From a virus: a DNA stretch of 40,475 nucleotides. The stretch lies in IMG/VR virus record IMGVR_UViG_3300032273_000072, positions 1 to 40,475 of that record; one strand, given 5' to 3'. Both the position numbers and the translations under genes were made by a program. Under the pieces are notes generated by a model. It was given only the letters and a program-made list of their open reading frames with translations, had not been told where the DNA came from and ran no database searches. Below, piece after piece: positions 1 through 6,686 of the stretch (the stretch's first letter is position 1; every line of letters begins with the position of its first letter).

Positions 1-1236
1 TTACATTAACTTGTTAGTTTTTAGGGGCATATTGGGGGCATTCTCGCCGTATTTTTTGTTCAGCACATCAAGTTGATTTTGGGTATGCTCGCTAACCCAA
101 TCTCCGTACGTTTGATATATTTCTTTAGCACTAGAATGTCCCATTTGTTTTGCTATAAATGTAGGGTTCGCACCCGCAGATAACATCCAACAAGCAAACG
201 TATGTCGGGTCTGATAGGGTTTTCGGTAGGCGATTCTTGCACGTCTTATCGCTGCCGTCCACTTATCATGAATACTAGTATGAAAGTAATAACTTTTCGT
301 TTCTTTTGTAGCAGTAACACGAGGAGAGAAAATAAAGTGCACGGTTTCTATTTCTATTTTTCCATGCTCTCGTTGTTGAACCGTAATATTCTCCGGCAAC
401 ATCATATAAGTTAAAGGCTTTTGTTTTATTAATGCTTTAATCGCGGGATCTAATAAATTAATTACCCTTTCACCCGCTGTGGTTTTAGGTAATTTAAAAA
501 TACCTTTTAACGTTAAATTACGTTTTACATAAATAAGGCCTTTATTGAGATCAATATCTTCCCACGCAAGCGCCATTAATTCGCCGTGTCGTAAGCCGGT
601 ATAAACGGCTAATGCCCATAAGTGTTTATCCTGCTCATTTTTACAGGCCTCGATAAGCCGAAAAAATTCATCACGGCTAAGGGGTGTAGGGGGCGACTTG
701 GATTGTTTTAAATCTTTGATACCGCTGATTACGCGAGGGCTGCAGTATTCATTTGTAATGGCAAAGCTCAGCACCCCTTTTATTGTTCGCATGTAGGTGT
801 TTACCGTTGAGGCCGAACACGTACTTAATAAGGCCAACCGTAGATCTAAGATGTACTCTTGAGTCAGATGGCTGACAAGCAGCTCTGGATCAAGGTAAGC
901 CAGTGTTTGTTTGAGCCGGTTATGGTAGTTAGTCAACGTCGCTTCTGTGACTTCAATTCTTTTGAGCGTTAACCATCGCTCGAATAGCCCCTTTACTGTA
1001 AGCGTGTTGATGTTGACCATATCTTGGTGATTGGTTGAATGAGGAAACCATTCCAGATAGTCAAAAGTACCCAGTCGGATCGCGTGGCAAACCGAGGTTC
1101 TTTTCTCAAAGGCAATTTTGATATTTCTTGGCGTTGGCGGAGAATATAAGCTTTCTCTGCAGCGCTTGCCTCTGAACATGAACCAGATCCTCAGCTTTCC
1201 TGAATGGATCTCAACACCGGTAGGTAGCTTCTTCAT
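1..1236 (-). CDS. int: Phage integrase (tyrosine recombinase)
   Basis: Catalyses site-specific integration and excision of the phage. The protein (411 aa from the ATG at 1236) opens with a short beta-rich arm-binding segment (KLPTGVEIHSGKLRIWFMFRGKRCRE), followed by a core-binding helical domain and a catalytic domain. Visible catalytic elements are the first Arg in YTGLRHGELMALAW, the R-H pair in YQTRHTFACWML, the second His in MGHSS and the nucleophile Tyr in YQTYGDW. A GTG further upstream at 1275 is open but has no ribosome site and would overlap the excisionase gene by 28 nt, so I chose the ATG. It is the last gene of the leftward operon, directly after xis, as in many lambda-like phages. 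No attP core could be identified. Confidence 0.96.
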   Translation of the reverse strand: MKKLPTGVEIHSGKLRIWFMFRGKRCRESLYSPPTPRNIKIAFEKRTSVCHAIRLGTFDYLEWFPHSTNHQDMVNINTLTVKGLFERWLTLKRIEVTEATLTNYHNRLKQTLAYLDPELLVSHLTQEYILDLRLALLSTCSASTVNTYMRTIKGVLSFAITNEYCSPRVISGIKDLKQSKSPPTPLSRDEFFRLIEACKNEQDKHLWALAVYTGLRHGELMALAWEDIDLNKGLIYVKRNLTLKGIFKLPKTTAGERVINLLDPAIKALIKQKPLTYMMLPENITVQQREHGKIEIETVHFIFSPRVTATKETKSYYFHTSIHDKWTAAIRRARIAYRKPYQTRHTFACWMLSAGANPTFIAKQMGHSSAKEIYQTYGDWVSEHTQNQLDVLNKKYGENAPNMPLKTNKLM

Positions 1237-1247
1237 CGATCCTACTC

Positions 1248-1505
1248 TTACATTTGGGGATAAGCGTCTATCCACTCATTAATCGAATGGATGTTGTAGA
1301 GGACTTTTGCTTTGCTGCCTGATGGTACCCCTGTAATGCCAACTTTTCGATAGTGGACACCTTGTTGCCATGCTTTTAAGCGGTAATTAGTGATGGCAGT
1401 GCTAGTGAGTCCATAAACGGCTTGAATGATGTTTTCGCCTACCCATTTGCTTTGTGGGAGGGTAATGATCACACGTGGGTCGCTTTCCTTTATGTCCTTA
1501 TTCAT
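1248..1505 (-). CDS. xis: Excisionase-like small DNA-binding protein
   Basis: An 85-aa protein with the pattern of phage excisionases of the DUF1233 kind: KWVGENIIQAVYGLT (first winged-helix segment), YRLKAWQQGVHYRK, and a C-terminal VLYNIHSINEWIDAYP. Such proteins bend DNA at attP and steer the integrase towards excision. Position immediately upstream of int on the same strand supports the assignment; the stop lies 12 nt before the integrase ATG. Family membership is inferred from residue pattern only. Confidence 0.8.
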   Translation of the reverse strand: MNKDIKESDPRVIITLPQSKWVGENIIQAVYGLTSTAITNYRLKAWQQGVHYRKVGITGVPSGSKAKVLYNIHSINEWIDAYPQM

Positions 1506-1548
1506 ATCTCACCTCATGGAGTCTTTTTATATGTTGGCCAAAGTCGGG

Positions 1549-1896
1549 TTAATTCAGGGTTACCTGCAAATGTATATCCCCGCAATTCCTCGCGAAGTAT
1601 TGATTAACATCATCGACGGTTAACGGGATCCCACCGTTATATTTTTCACCCGTTAATAGAAACCGATAATCCGTTTTTAATATCTGAGCAATAGCGAGTA
1701 GGGTGCCCGCTTTCGGTTCAGTTTTGCCGGTTTCAATATCCAAGTAGGTCTGACGAGCAAGCCCTAAATATTTGGCCATTCTGACTTGAGTTAACTCTCT
1801 GCACTCTCTTGCTACACGAATACGTTGCGCCAGCGCTTTTCTATCAGTGATAAATCGTTGCATGTTCGTCCCTTCAATGTGATTGCTGGTGGTCAT
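1549..1896 (-). CDS. XRE-family HTH regulator
   Basis: A 115-aa protein with a canonical Cro/CI-type helix-turn-helix: LAQRIRVARECRELTQVRMAKYLGLARQTYLDIETGKTEPKAGTLLAIAQIL. It probably controls transcription within the left arm or at a host promoter. The ATG at 1896 is preceded by GAGGTG and lies one base after the stop of the AlpA-like gene, which argues for translation as an operon; a further ATG at 1863 with GAAGG upstream is a reasonable alternative (104 aa). The tail after the HTH (about 45 residues) has no recognised domain. Confidence 0.8.
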   Translation of the reverse strand: MTTSNHIEGTNMQRFITDRKALAQRIRVARECRELTQVRMAKYLGLARQTYLDIETGKTEPKAGTLLAIAQILKTDYRFLLTGEKYNGGIPLTVDDVNQYFARNCGDIHLQVTLN

Positions 1897-1897
1897 A

Positions 1898-2089
1898 TCA
1901 GCACCTCGAATCAGTGCGGCGTTTGTTGTTTTGCTCAAACTGTTCAACGGTTTCTATCTTCCAACGCTTTAACGTTCCGTAGGTATCAGGTTTCGGGAAG
2001 TAACCGCTGCGGCACCAGCGCCATAACGTTGTTCGTTCAATACAGAAGTAACGGCATACCTGAGCATTCGTCATGTATCCTTTTCCCAT
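1898..2089 (-). CDS. AlpA/MerR-like small DNA-binding protein
   Basis: A 63-aa winged-helix protein: MTNAQVCRYFCIERTTLWRWCRSGYFPKPDTYGTLKRWKIETVEQF is the layout of AlpA-type phage regulators (recognition helix TTLWRW, wing with FPKP, then a W-x-x-x-x-V end). AlpA proteins activate integrase or excision genes, and this copy lies upstream of xis and int. GAAGG precedes the ATG at 2089; an internal ATG five codons on (after AAGGA) could be used instead. The gene starts 11 nt after the unknown 261-aa gene and is followed at once by the XRE regulator. Confidence 0.75.
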   Translation of the reverse strand: MGKGYMTNAQVCRYFCIERTTLWRWCRSGYFPKPDTYGTLKRWKIETVEQFEQNNKRRTDSRC

Positions 2090-2099
2090 GCGACACCTT

Positions 2100-2885
2100 C
2101 TATTTTGTGAACATGATGTATGGCACTTGATAGTCTTTGATAAAACTGACGATCATGCGGATGTCATCCATTTCAACGGTGCCACCCATTAGAAAGTGGA
2201 TCTTATTTGCAGCGACATCTGTGGTGTATTGCCCTGGTTGCTTCTTAATATCAGCAAAGTGGCCATAATCAAGATGGTCAGTGTGTTTATGCTTAGCAGG
2301 TTCCGTGAGTGCTGGTTGGTTGCCCTTGGTATTGATGTGGGCGACTTCGCGGAGAAGAACGCGCAAGCAGCGTAGGTTGAGCAGAGTCTGTCGGACGGCT
2401 TCATAATCATCCCATTCGATTTCAAGAAATTCGCGTTTGGTTGCATCGATATTAAAATCAGGCGTGCTTTCGATATGTTCATTGAAAGCACACTCCAGCT
2501 TTTCAGCCATCTCTTGGCGAATCCCAATAGGGCAGGTATCAGCAAAATCATTATCGAGACGATAAAGCGTGTCTTGTACCAACCCTAGGTAAGAGAACAA
2601 GACGGGATCATCCATTTCAGTCAGTGCGGTATAGTTTTTATAACCAGCCTGTTCTCGTTTCGATAGATAGTTTTTATATTGGCTGGTTGTGGCGGTACCT
2701 ATTTTCGATACTTTGTAGTCCTGATGATGTTCACTATCCCAGAATGACAACTCTCTCTCAGCAAGCTCTCGAACCTCTTTTTGATACTTGCACGTAACGA
2801 ACACGGTGATCTGTTGTTCAGTACTCAGCATCATAGGGTCAGGATGACACTCGAGAGTGATAAATTTACATGAGAAGAGTTTCAT
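2100..2885 (-). CDS. Unknown 261-aa phage protein
   Basis: I do not recognise this protein. It is acidic and probably soluble, with no signal peptide or membrane segment. Its centre (residues about 130-200) is rich in predicted helix (MAEKLECAFNEHIE, WDDYEAVRQTLLNLRCLRVLLREVAHI); the N-terminus (FSCKFITLECHPDP) and C-terminus (IHFLMGGTVEMDDIRMIVSFI) look beta-rich. GAGG stands upstream of the ATG at 2885; a Met-Met pair at residues 18-19 offers another start. It is the second gene of the leftward early operon, where lambdoid phages carry recombination, host-takeover and accessory genes; no function can be assigned. Confidence 0.7.
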   Translation of the reverse strand: MKLFSCKFITLECHPDPMMLSTEQQITVFVTCKYQKEVRELAERELSFWDSEHHQDYKVSKIGTATTSQYKNYLSKREQAGYKNYTALTEMDDPVLFSYLGLVQDTLYRLDNDFADTCPIGIRQEMAEKLECAFNEHIESTPDFNIDATKREFLEIEWDDYEAVRQTLLNLRCLRVLLREVAHINTKGNQPALTEPAKHKHTDHLDYGHFADIKKQPGQYTTDVAANKIHFLMGGTVEMDDIRMIVSFIKDYQVPYIMFTK

Positions 2886-2968
2886 TGTTCACGCCTCACT
2901 AATTTCGAAGAAAGTATGGCTAGTTACGCTTGCCGTTCACGCACTAGCCATGTCCCACTAAGGACAAA

Positions 2969-3121
2969 TTAAAAATGGGTATCATGAATTAGGGCAACCA
3001 GCAGTGCGTCTAAATCAGCAAGCGTAAGGAACGCAGTGAGCAAGAAGAGCGCGATACCAGCGAGAATGGCATCTCGACGTTCACGGCGTTTTTGGATGGT
3101 TGAGTTCAATTCTGCTTGCAT
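2969..3121 (-). CDS. 50-aa single-span membrane protein
   Basis: A small ORF running from an ATG at 3121 (GAGGG nine bases upstream) to TAA at 2969. The first 16 residues are polar and basic (QKRRERRD), followed by a long hydrophobic stretch (AILAGIALFLLTAFLTL) and a second leucine-rich part ending HDTHF. This suggests an inner-membrane anchor with a cytoplasmic N-terminus. It is the first gene behind the left operator-promoter and would therefore be made early. Small early membrane proteins in phages are often exclusion or lysis-timing factors, but nothing here shows which. Confidence 0.6.
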   Translation of the reverse strand: MQAELNSTIQKRRERRDAILAGIALFLLTAFLTLADLDALLVALIHDTHF

Positions 3122-3142
3122 GATTTATCCCTCTAAGTGCTT

Positions 3143-3155
3143 ACCCATTTTGGGT
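3143..3155. promoter_or_regulatory. Left operator-like palindrome 1 (ACCC-N5-GGGT)
   Basis: Perfect 4+4 dyad ACCCATTTTGGGT, about 20 nt upstream of the start codon of the 50-aa membrane protein. It belongs to a set of five sites with the same half-site around the repressor gene. Confidence 0.7.
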
Positions 3156-3171
3156 GTGCATTGTTAGGTTT

Positions 3172-3194
3172 ACCCTTTTTGGGTGGGCTGTCAA
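3172..3194 (-). promoter_or_regulatory. Left early promoter with embedded operator
   Basis: Read on the minus strand: a perfect -35 box TTGACA (3194-3189), four bases, then the dyad ACCCAAAAAGGGT (3184-3172) occupying the spacer. The -10 box is weak (TAAACC at 3172-3167 with a 16-nt spacer is the best candidate). A repressor bound to the dyad would block polymerase. It would drive the leftward genes from 3121 down to int. Confidence 0.65.
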
Positions 3195-3196
3195 GC

Positions 3197-3224
3197 AAAA
3201 AAAAAGTGCAAAATGCACTTTTTT
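3197..3224. terminator. Bidirectional terminator behind the repressor gene
   Basis: Stem AAAAGTGCA / TGCACTTTT around a 3-base loop, flanked by an A run on the left and a T run on the right, so it can work on either strand. It sits between the stop of the repressor gene (3246) and the left early promoter, separating repressor transcription from the left operon. Confidence 0.75.
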
Positions 3225-3245
3225 AAAAAGGTAGGAGTTTGAGAG

Positions 3246-3575
3246 TTAATTTTTTAGAAGTTCGACTAACTTTACTAATTTTTCAGGGTTTACTCCTAAC
3301 TCTTTCAATTTGCGAGCAATTTCTAATGTTTCATTATCTGGTGCTTCTTGCTCAAGGCTGAAGTGACTCTGATCTAAAGCATTTTGTGGTAAGTCGAATT
3401 TTTCTTCAATCCTTCTTGCTAATGCAGTACCTATTTTTTTTCCCGTCTCGCCCTTCAGAAGTTGCCCGATCACTTGTTCTTTAACTTCAATTACTTCAGA
3501 TAATTCTCTGTTTGTATTACACTTTTTTCTTAACTCTCTCAGGTGCATTGCTCTGTTGTCATAAATTGACTGCAT
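3246..3575 (-). CDS. Phage repressor, short Cro/CI-type HTH protein
   Basis: A 109-aa protein with an HTH in the first half (LRELRKKCNTNRELSEVIEVKEQVIGQLLKGETGKKIGTALARRIEEKFDLP) and a short helical C-terminal tail (LEIARKLKELGVNPEKLVKLVELLKN) that may dimerise. It has no LexA/CI peptidase domain, so induction cannot work by RecA-stimulated self-cleavage of this protein. The ATG at 3575 has GGAG six bases upstream; a GTG at 3587 is less likely. It is divergent from the Cro-like gene and surrounded by the ACCC-N5-GGGT sites, which are its likely binding sites (inference). Confidence 0.8.
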   Translation of the reverse strand: MQSIYDNRAMHLRELRKKCNTNRELSEVIEVKEQVIGQLLKGETGKKIGTALARRIEEKFDLPQNALDQSHFSLEQEAPDNETLEIARKLKELGVNPEKLVKLVELLKN

Positions 3576-3596
3576 TTTATCTCCCACTTCCTAATA

Positions 3597-3609
3597 ACCC
3601 CTTTTGGGT
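3597..3609. promoter_or_regulatory. Operator-like palindrome 3 (ACCC-N5-GGGT)
   Basis: Dyad ACCCCTTTTGGGT, about 21 nt upstream of the repressor start codon; well placed for autoregulation of the repressor. Confidence 0.65.
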
Positions 3610-3640
3610 TTAACTCTATTTTAAGAGGGAATCTGCAGGA

Positions 3641-3670
3641 TTGACACTTAACCCTGTATGGGTGTATTTT
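3641..3670 (+). promoter_or_regulatory. Right early promoter with embedded operator
   Basis: Perfect -35 TTGACA (3641-3646), four bases, dyad ACCCTGTATGGGT (3651-3663) and a -10-like TATTTT (3665-3670, 18-nt spacer). The TTGACA-N4-dyad arrangement is the same as in the left promoter. It would drive the Cro-like gene and the replication genes. Confidence 0.75.
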
Positions 3671-3676
3671 TTATTT

Positions 3677-3689
3677 ATCCATATTGGGT
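3677..3689. promoter_or_regulatory. Operator-like palindrome 5 (one mismatch)
   Basis: ATCCATATTGGGT, one base off the ACCC-N5-GGGT consensus, just downstream of the -10 of the right promoter and upstream of the Cro-like gene. A weaker or secondary repressor or Cro site. Confidence 0.5.
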
Positions 3690-3711
3690 AAGTTTTTATG
3701 AGGGTTAATCT

Positions 3712-3924
3712 ATGTGGGCTAAGTGGGAACTTTATTGGAGGTCATTAACTCTAGAGCAAAGAAATATTATTGCTGATTTAAGTGGTTGTTCTATATGGCA
3801 CCTTAGAAATATTGGCTTTGATGGAAAGCGTGCTAGTCCTACTTTGGCTATTAAAATTGAGCTCGCATGTGGTTACCCAAAAGAGATGTTACGTCCCGAT
3901 ATCTTTGGTGAGTATAAATCTTGA
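3712..3924 (+). CDS. Cro-like DNA-binding protein
   Basis: A 70-aa protein, first gene of the rightward early operon. Residues LTLEQRNIIADLSGCSIWHLRNIGFDGKRASPTLAIKIELACGYPKEMLRPDIF form a compact HTH like YdaS/Cro proteins that toggle with the repressor; the recognition helix is SIWHLRNIGF. GAGGG upstream of the ATG at 3712 supports the start. Position, size and divergent orientation relative to the repressor are the classical Cro arrangement; direct sequence similarity to lambda Cro is not visible. Confidence 0.75.
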   Translation: MWAKWELYWRSLTLEQRNIIADLSGCSIWHLRNIGFDGKRASPTLAIKIELACGYPKEMLRPDIFGEYKS

Positions 3925-3934
3925 GGAACTGATT

Positions 3935-4111
3935 ATGTCGACTCTTGATAAACAGCAGGTCTCTGACTTAGCGAATGTACTTGATTGCAAAGACTCAATG
4001 ATTATTGATGTCGCTATTTTCTTAGGCCTACAGCAGATTAAAGAGCTGGCTTCTCGTGATCCAAAGCTGGCTTACGAGCTCATTTATATGACAGCCATAA
4101 AGGCTAAGTAG
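3935..4111 (+). CDS. 58-aa early phage protein
   Basis: A small ORF from the ATG at 3935 (preceded by TTGAGGAAC) to TAG at 4111. The sequence is helical (LDKQQVSDLANVLDCKDSMIIDVAIFLGLQQIKELASRDPKLAYELIYMTAIKAK), with no obvious HTH or membrane segment. A longer frame extends upstream to 3782 but overlaps the Cro-like gene almost entirely, so the short form is chosen. It lies between cro and the replication initiator, the place occupied by cII in lambda, but no CII-like sequence is visible. Function unknown. Confidence 0.6.
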   Translation: MSTLDKQQVSDLANVLDCKDSMIIDVAIFLGLQQIKELASRDPKLAYELIYMTAIKAK

Positions 4112-4117
4112 GTAAGC

Positions 4118-4996
4118 ATGGCTGATGCTGGTTTTATTAAATATATGCGAACTGAAGAAGCAGAGTTTCTGCTGGGTCATCCGCATGCCAATCACTTACT
4201 GATGGTCATGGCATATAGGGCAAGAAGAACAGATCATCCTATGAATGGCTTGAAAGCGGGTCAGTGTTTTTTGGGGGATTTTAGAAGCCTTGGATTAACA
4301 GAAAGGGCGTATCGAACGGCTAAAAAACAGCTACAAGATTGGGGGTTGGCTGATTTCAAAGGGACGAACAAAGGGACAGTCGGAACTATTTCTAATTCAA
4401 AGGTTTACGATATAAATCATGGAGAGGGTGACGGACAAGGGGACAGACAAGAGACAGGCACTTGTGACAGATCAGTGTCACACGGCGTCAGTCCAGAGTC
4501 GAACAAGGTGACGGACAAAGAGACAGGCGAAAGTGACGAAAATACAGTTGGTTACAGTGGTGATTCTGATGAAGGTGACGGACAAACTGACAGGCAAGTG
4601 ACAGACCAAAGACAGGTAAGCGACGAGCGGGTGACGACTAACAAAGAATGTAAGAAAGAAAGAAAAGATCAAAAGATCCCTTTGTCGATTATCAAAATCG
4701 ACGAGGAAGAAATTCTTGCAGTCTGGAATGAAATGGATCTCAAACAGCATCGGAAGATCACCGACAAGTGCATGAAGCACATCAAGGTCGGATATACGAA
4801 ATATGGCAACGAGTGCAAAAAACGTGGCAAGGTACCCAAGGGAATTACCATGTGGGTGTGTGTTTACCTGGTTCAGGGGTTTAGTAATTACATCACCGAT
4901 CATCATCGTGGTCTGAACGACCGTGGCTGGATAGCAAATTTAGAATACGCACTACGACCTTCAACCTACGACGAAGTGACATCAATTAAGGATTAG
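4118..4996 (+). CDS. O-like replication initiator protein
   Basis: A 292-aa protein in three parts. Residues 1-100 form a winged-helix type region (FIKYMRTEEAEFLLGHPHANHLLMVMAYRA ... SLGLTERAYRTAKKQLQDWGLADFKG). Residues about 100-195 are a polar, low-complexity linker (GDGQGDRQETG ... VTDKETGES ... EGDGQTDRQVTDQRQ). The C-terminal hundred residues are a folded domain (LAVWNEMDLKQHRKITDKCMKHI ... GWIANLEYALRPSTYDEV), like phage O-type proteins that recruit the helicase. It is followed two bases later by the DnaB-type helicase, matching the O-P arrangement. The linker DNA contains iterons, so the replication origin probably lies inside the gene. Confidence 0.8.
   Translation: MADAGFIKYMRTEEAEFLLGHPHANHLLMVMAYRARRTDHPMNGLKAGQCFLGDFRSLGLTERAYRTAKKQLQDWGLADFKGTNKGTVGTISNSKVYDINHGEGDGQGDRQETGTCDRSVSHGVSPESNKVTDKETGESDENTVGYSGDSDEGDGQTDRQVTDQRQVSDERVTTNKECKKERKDQKIPLSIIKIDEEEILAVWNEMDLKQHRKITDKCMKHIKVGYTKYGNECKKRGKVPKGITMWVCVYLVQGFSNYITDHHRGLNDRGWIANLEYALRPSTYDEVTSIKD
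4427..4616. repeat. Candidate replication origin: iterons inside the initiator gene
   Basis: Three 22-bp direct repeats of the form GGTGACGGACAA-N3-GACAGRC at 4427-4448, 4507-4528 and 4574-4595, plus partial copies GAGACAGGC (4451-4459) and GTGACAGACCAAAGACAGG (4598-4616), and a hairpin GTGACA-GATCAG-TGTCAC at 4464-4481. The middle copy is read in a different codon phase (VTDKETG versus GDGQ-DRQ), so conservation is at DNA level and not in the protein. This matches lambda, whose origin consists of iterons within gene O. Confidence 0.7.
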
Positions 4997-4998
4997 AC

Positions 4999-6417
4999 AT
5001 GGATATCAATTATCAATCCCAAGCTAATGCTGCTGAGCAATCTGTGTTGGGAGCATTGTTTTTAATTGGCGACCCGAAAGCACCTGCAGTCAGTAAAATA
5101 TTCTACTCGCTAAAAATGGGTAGTTTTGGTGAGGTCATGCATCGTGATATCTACCGAGCAATTAACAACGTTGCTCAAACAGGCTCTCGCATTGACTTGA
5201 TAACTGTTGAAGCTGAATTACGTAATCTGCTAGGCATTGGTAGTAACCAGATTGATTTCCATCTGTCGTATCTTGTTGAGCTCGTCAATAACACACCATC
5301 ATCCCGTAACGTAATGGCTTATGTGGCCATTGTGAAAAATGCAGCTGTCGAGCGTGAGACGTTAAGTTTGCTTGAGTCAGGTTTGGTGTTGATGTCTGAC
5401 CCATCGGAAGGGACACCAACCGAACGTCTTGGTCTTGTGATCTCGTCCCTTGAGCGTGCTAGAAATTCTGCCGTTGGAGTGAGTGCTGGTGGTCTATCCC
5501 GTATGTCTGATATCGGCAAAGAATGGCTTGAAGGTGTAGAGGCGAGGTTTAACGGAGAGGCGCCACTCGGGTTAAAAACAGGATTGGTTAACCTCGATAA
5601 AATCTTAGCCCCGAAAAACATCTTACCTGGTTCGCTGGTGGCCATTGGTGCACGACCTAAAATGGGAAAAACCGCATTCACATTAAAGATTGCTGAATAT
5701 GTTGCGATCGAAGAAGGGAAGGGGATTGCAACGTTTTCACTGGAAATGCCAAAAGAGCAAATTTATGAGCGTATGGTTTCTTCTCGAGCTCGTATCGATT
5801 CTTGCTTGTTCTATCAGAGCCCAGAGGATGTGTATAACTTCGATACTGAGTTTGGCAAAGCCAGCCTGGCCATAAGCGAATACAACAATACCAAGTGTTA
5901 TATCGATGACTCACCCAGCGTCACTATTACTTATATCGAGGCTGAATCGCGCAGGTTGCACCGTGAGGTTCCATTGGCTGCAATCATGGTTGATTACTTA
6001 ACACTGATGACTACCGAGAAGGCTGAGCGTAATGACTTAGCTTACGGTGATATCACTAAGCGACTTAAGCAGCTGGCCAAGGAGTTAAATTGCGTTGTGT
6101 TCTTGGTTACTCAGCTCAACCGAAAACTGGAAGAACGCGCAGATAAAAGACCATTACCCTATGACTCACGAGATACCGGTCAAATTGAGCAAGATTGTGA
6201 TATCTGGATTGGTCTTTATCGCGACTCGGTTTATCACACTGACTCACCCAACCCACCTGAATTGATGGAAGCGATTGTTCGGTACAATCGCCATGGTGGT
6301 ACAGGGACTGCTTACCTTGAACTTATCAACGGGCATGTTGGCGACTTCCTCAGTAACGTCGTTTTTGATAATCCATCTACAAGAAAAACAATGTCCGCTA
6401 AGTACGCGAGGAAATGA
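4999..6417 (+). CDS. Replicative DNA helicase, DnaB family
   Basis: A 472-aa protein of normal DnaB length. The N-terminal helical domain (residues 1-130; AEQSVLGALFL, MHRDIYRAI) is followed by a linker and the RecA-like motor domain. Walker A is GARPKMGKTAFTLKIA (about residues 217-232); Walker B is IMVDYLTLM; the H3/H4 region contains VVFLVTQLNRKLEERADKRPLPYDSRDTGQIEQDCD, typical of DnaB. It unwinds DNA at the phage fork, loaded by the upstream initiator, so the phage brings its own helicase and does not need a lambda P-type loader. It is translationally close to the initiator (two bases apart). Confidence 0.95.
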   Translation: MDINYQSQANAAEQSVLGALFLIGDPKAPAVSKIFYSLKMGSFGEVMHRDIYRAINNVAQTGSRIDLITVEAELRNLLGIGSNQIDFHLSYLVELVNNTPSSRNVMAYVAIVKNAAVERETLSLLESGLVLMSDPSEGTPTERLGLVISSLERARNSAVGVSAGGLSRMSDIGKEWLEGVEARFNGEAPLGLKTGLVNLDKILAPKNILPGSLVAIGARPKMGKTAFTLKIAEYVAIEEGKGIATFSLEMPKEQIYERMVSSRARIDSCLFYQSPEDVYNFDTEFGKASLAISEYNNTKCYIDDSPSVTITYIEAESRRLHREVPLAAIMVDYLTLMTTEKAERNDLAYGDITKRLKQLAKELNCVVFLVTQLNRKLEERADKRPLPYDSRDTGQIEQDCDIWIGLYRDSVYHTDSPNPPELMEAIVRYNRHGGTGTAYLELINGHVGDFLSNVVFDNPSTRKTMSAKYARK

Positions 6418-6613
6418 TGAGTAAGTAAGCGAAAGCTGGGTAGGGTGGAGGATAGCCAAAGAAAACCTAATTTCACCTAACGGATTAAGTATATCTTCAA
6501 ACAAAGTGTTAACAGGTACAGCAATATTAGAGATAGGCACAGAGCATGATAGTCGTAACGTATCTCTAATCATGAAAACAGCAAGGACATTAAGAAAGGT
6601 ACTAAAGAACTAA
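6414..6613 (+). pseudogene. Frameshifted small phage gene (DUF3653-like remnant)
   Basis: Directly behind the helicase stop, ATG ATG AGT AAG TAA would encode only four residues. One frame away, the sequence continues open from 6425 to TAA at 6611 as VSESWVGWRIAKENLISPNGLSISSNKVLTGTAIL, ending in ARTLRKVLKN. The W-x-GWRI ... LISPNG pattern recalls small phage proteins of the DUF3653 type (from memory, not searched). Loss of one base near 6423 would explain both the early stop and the missing start. It marks the end of the intact phage backbone before the first cassette block. Confidence 0.45.
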
Positions 6614-6619
6614 TAATGA

Positions 6620-6686
6620 GTACACTAAAACACCATACCAAAACTGCCGAGTGTAAGTAATAATTCACCTTGTTGCCTTGTTATAA
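6620..6686 (-). repeat. Partial integron attC site (minus orientation)
   Basis: On the minus strand the stop of the 201-aa gene overlaps TTATAAC (6686-6680), which opens a typical attC left arm (CAAGGCAACAAGGTGA) followed by the core ACTCGGCAGTTTTGG. The same string with few changes occurs in the attC at 19168. The matching right arm is not present: sequence similarity ends near the stop of the relic phage gene at 6613, so the site appears truncated at the cassette/backbone junction. Confidence 0.6.

Noticed and set aside
4427-4616. Regularly spaced repeats, considered as a CRISPR-like array
   Set aside because: Repeats are coding, of unequal spacing, partial and without unique spacers; iterons explain them better.
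6616-6660. 14-codon ORF MSTLKHHTKTAECK
   Set aside because: Lies within the attC core on the opposite strand; explained by that repeat.
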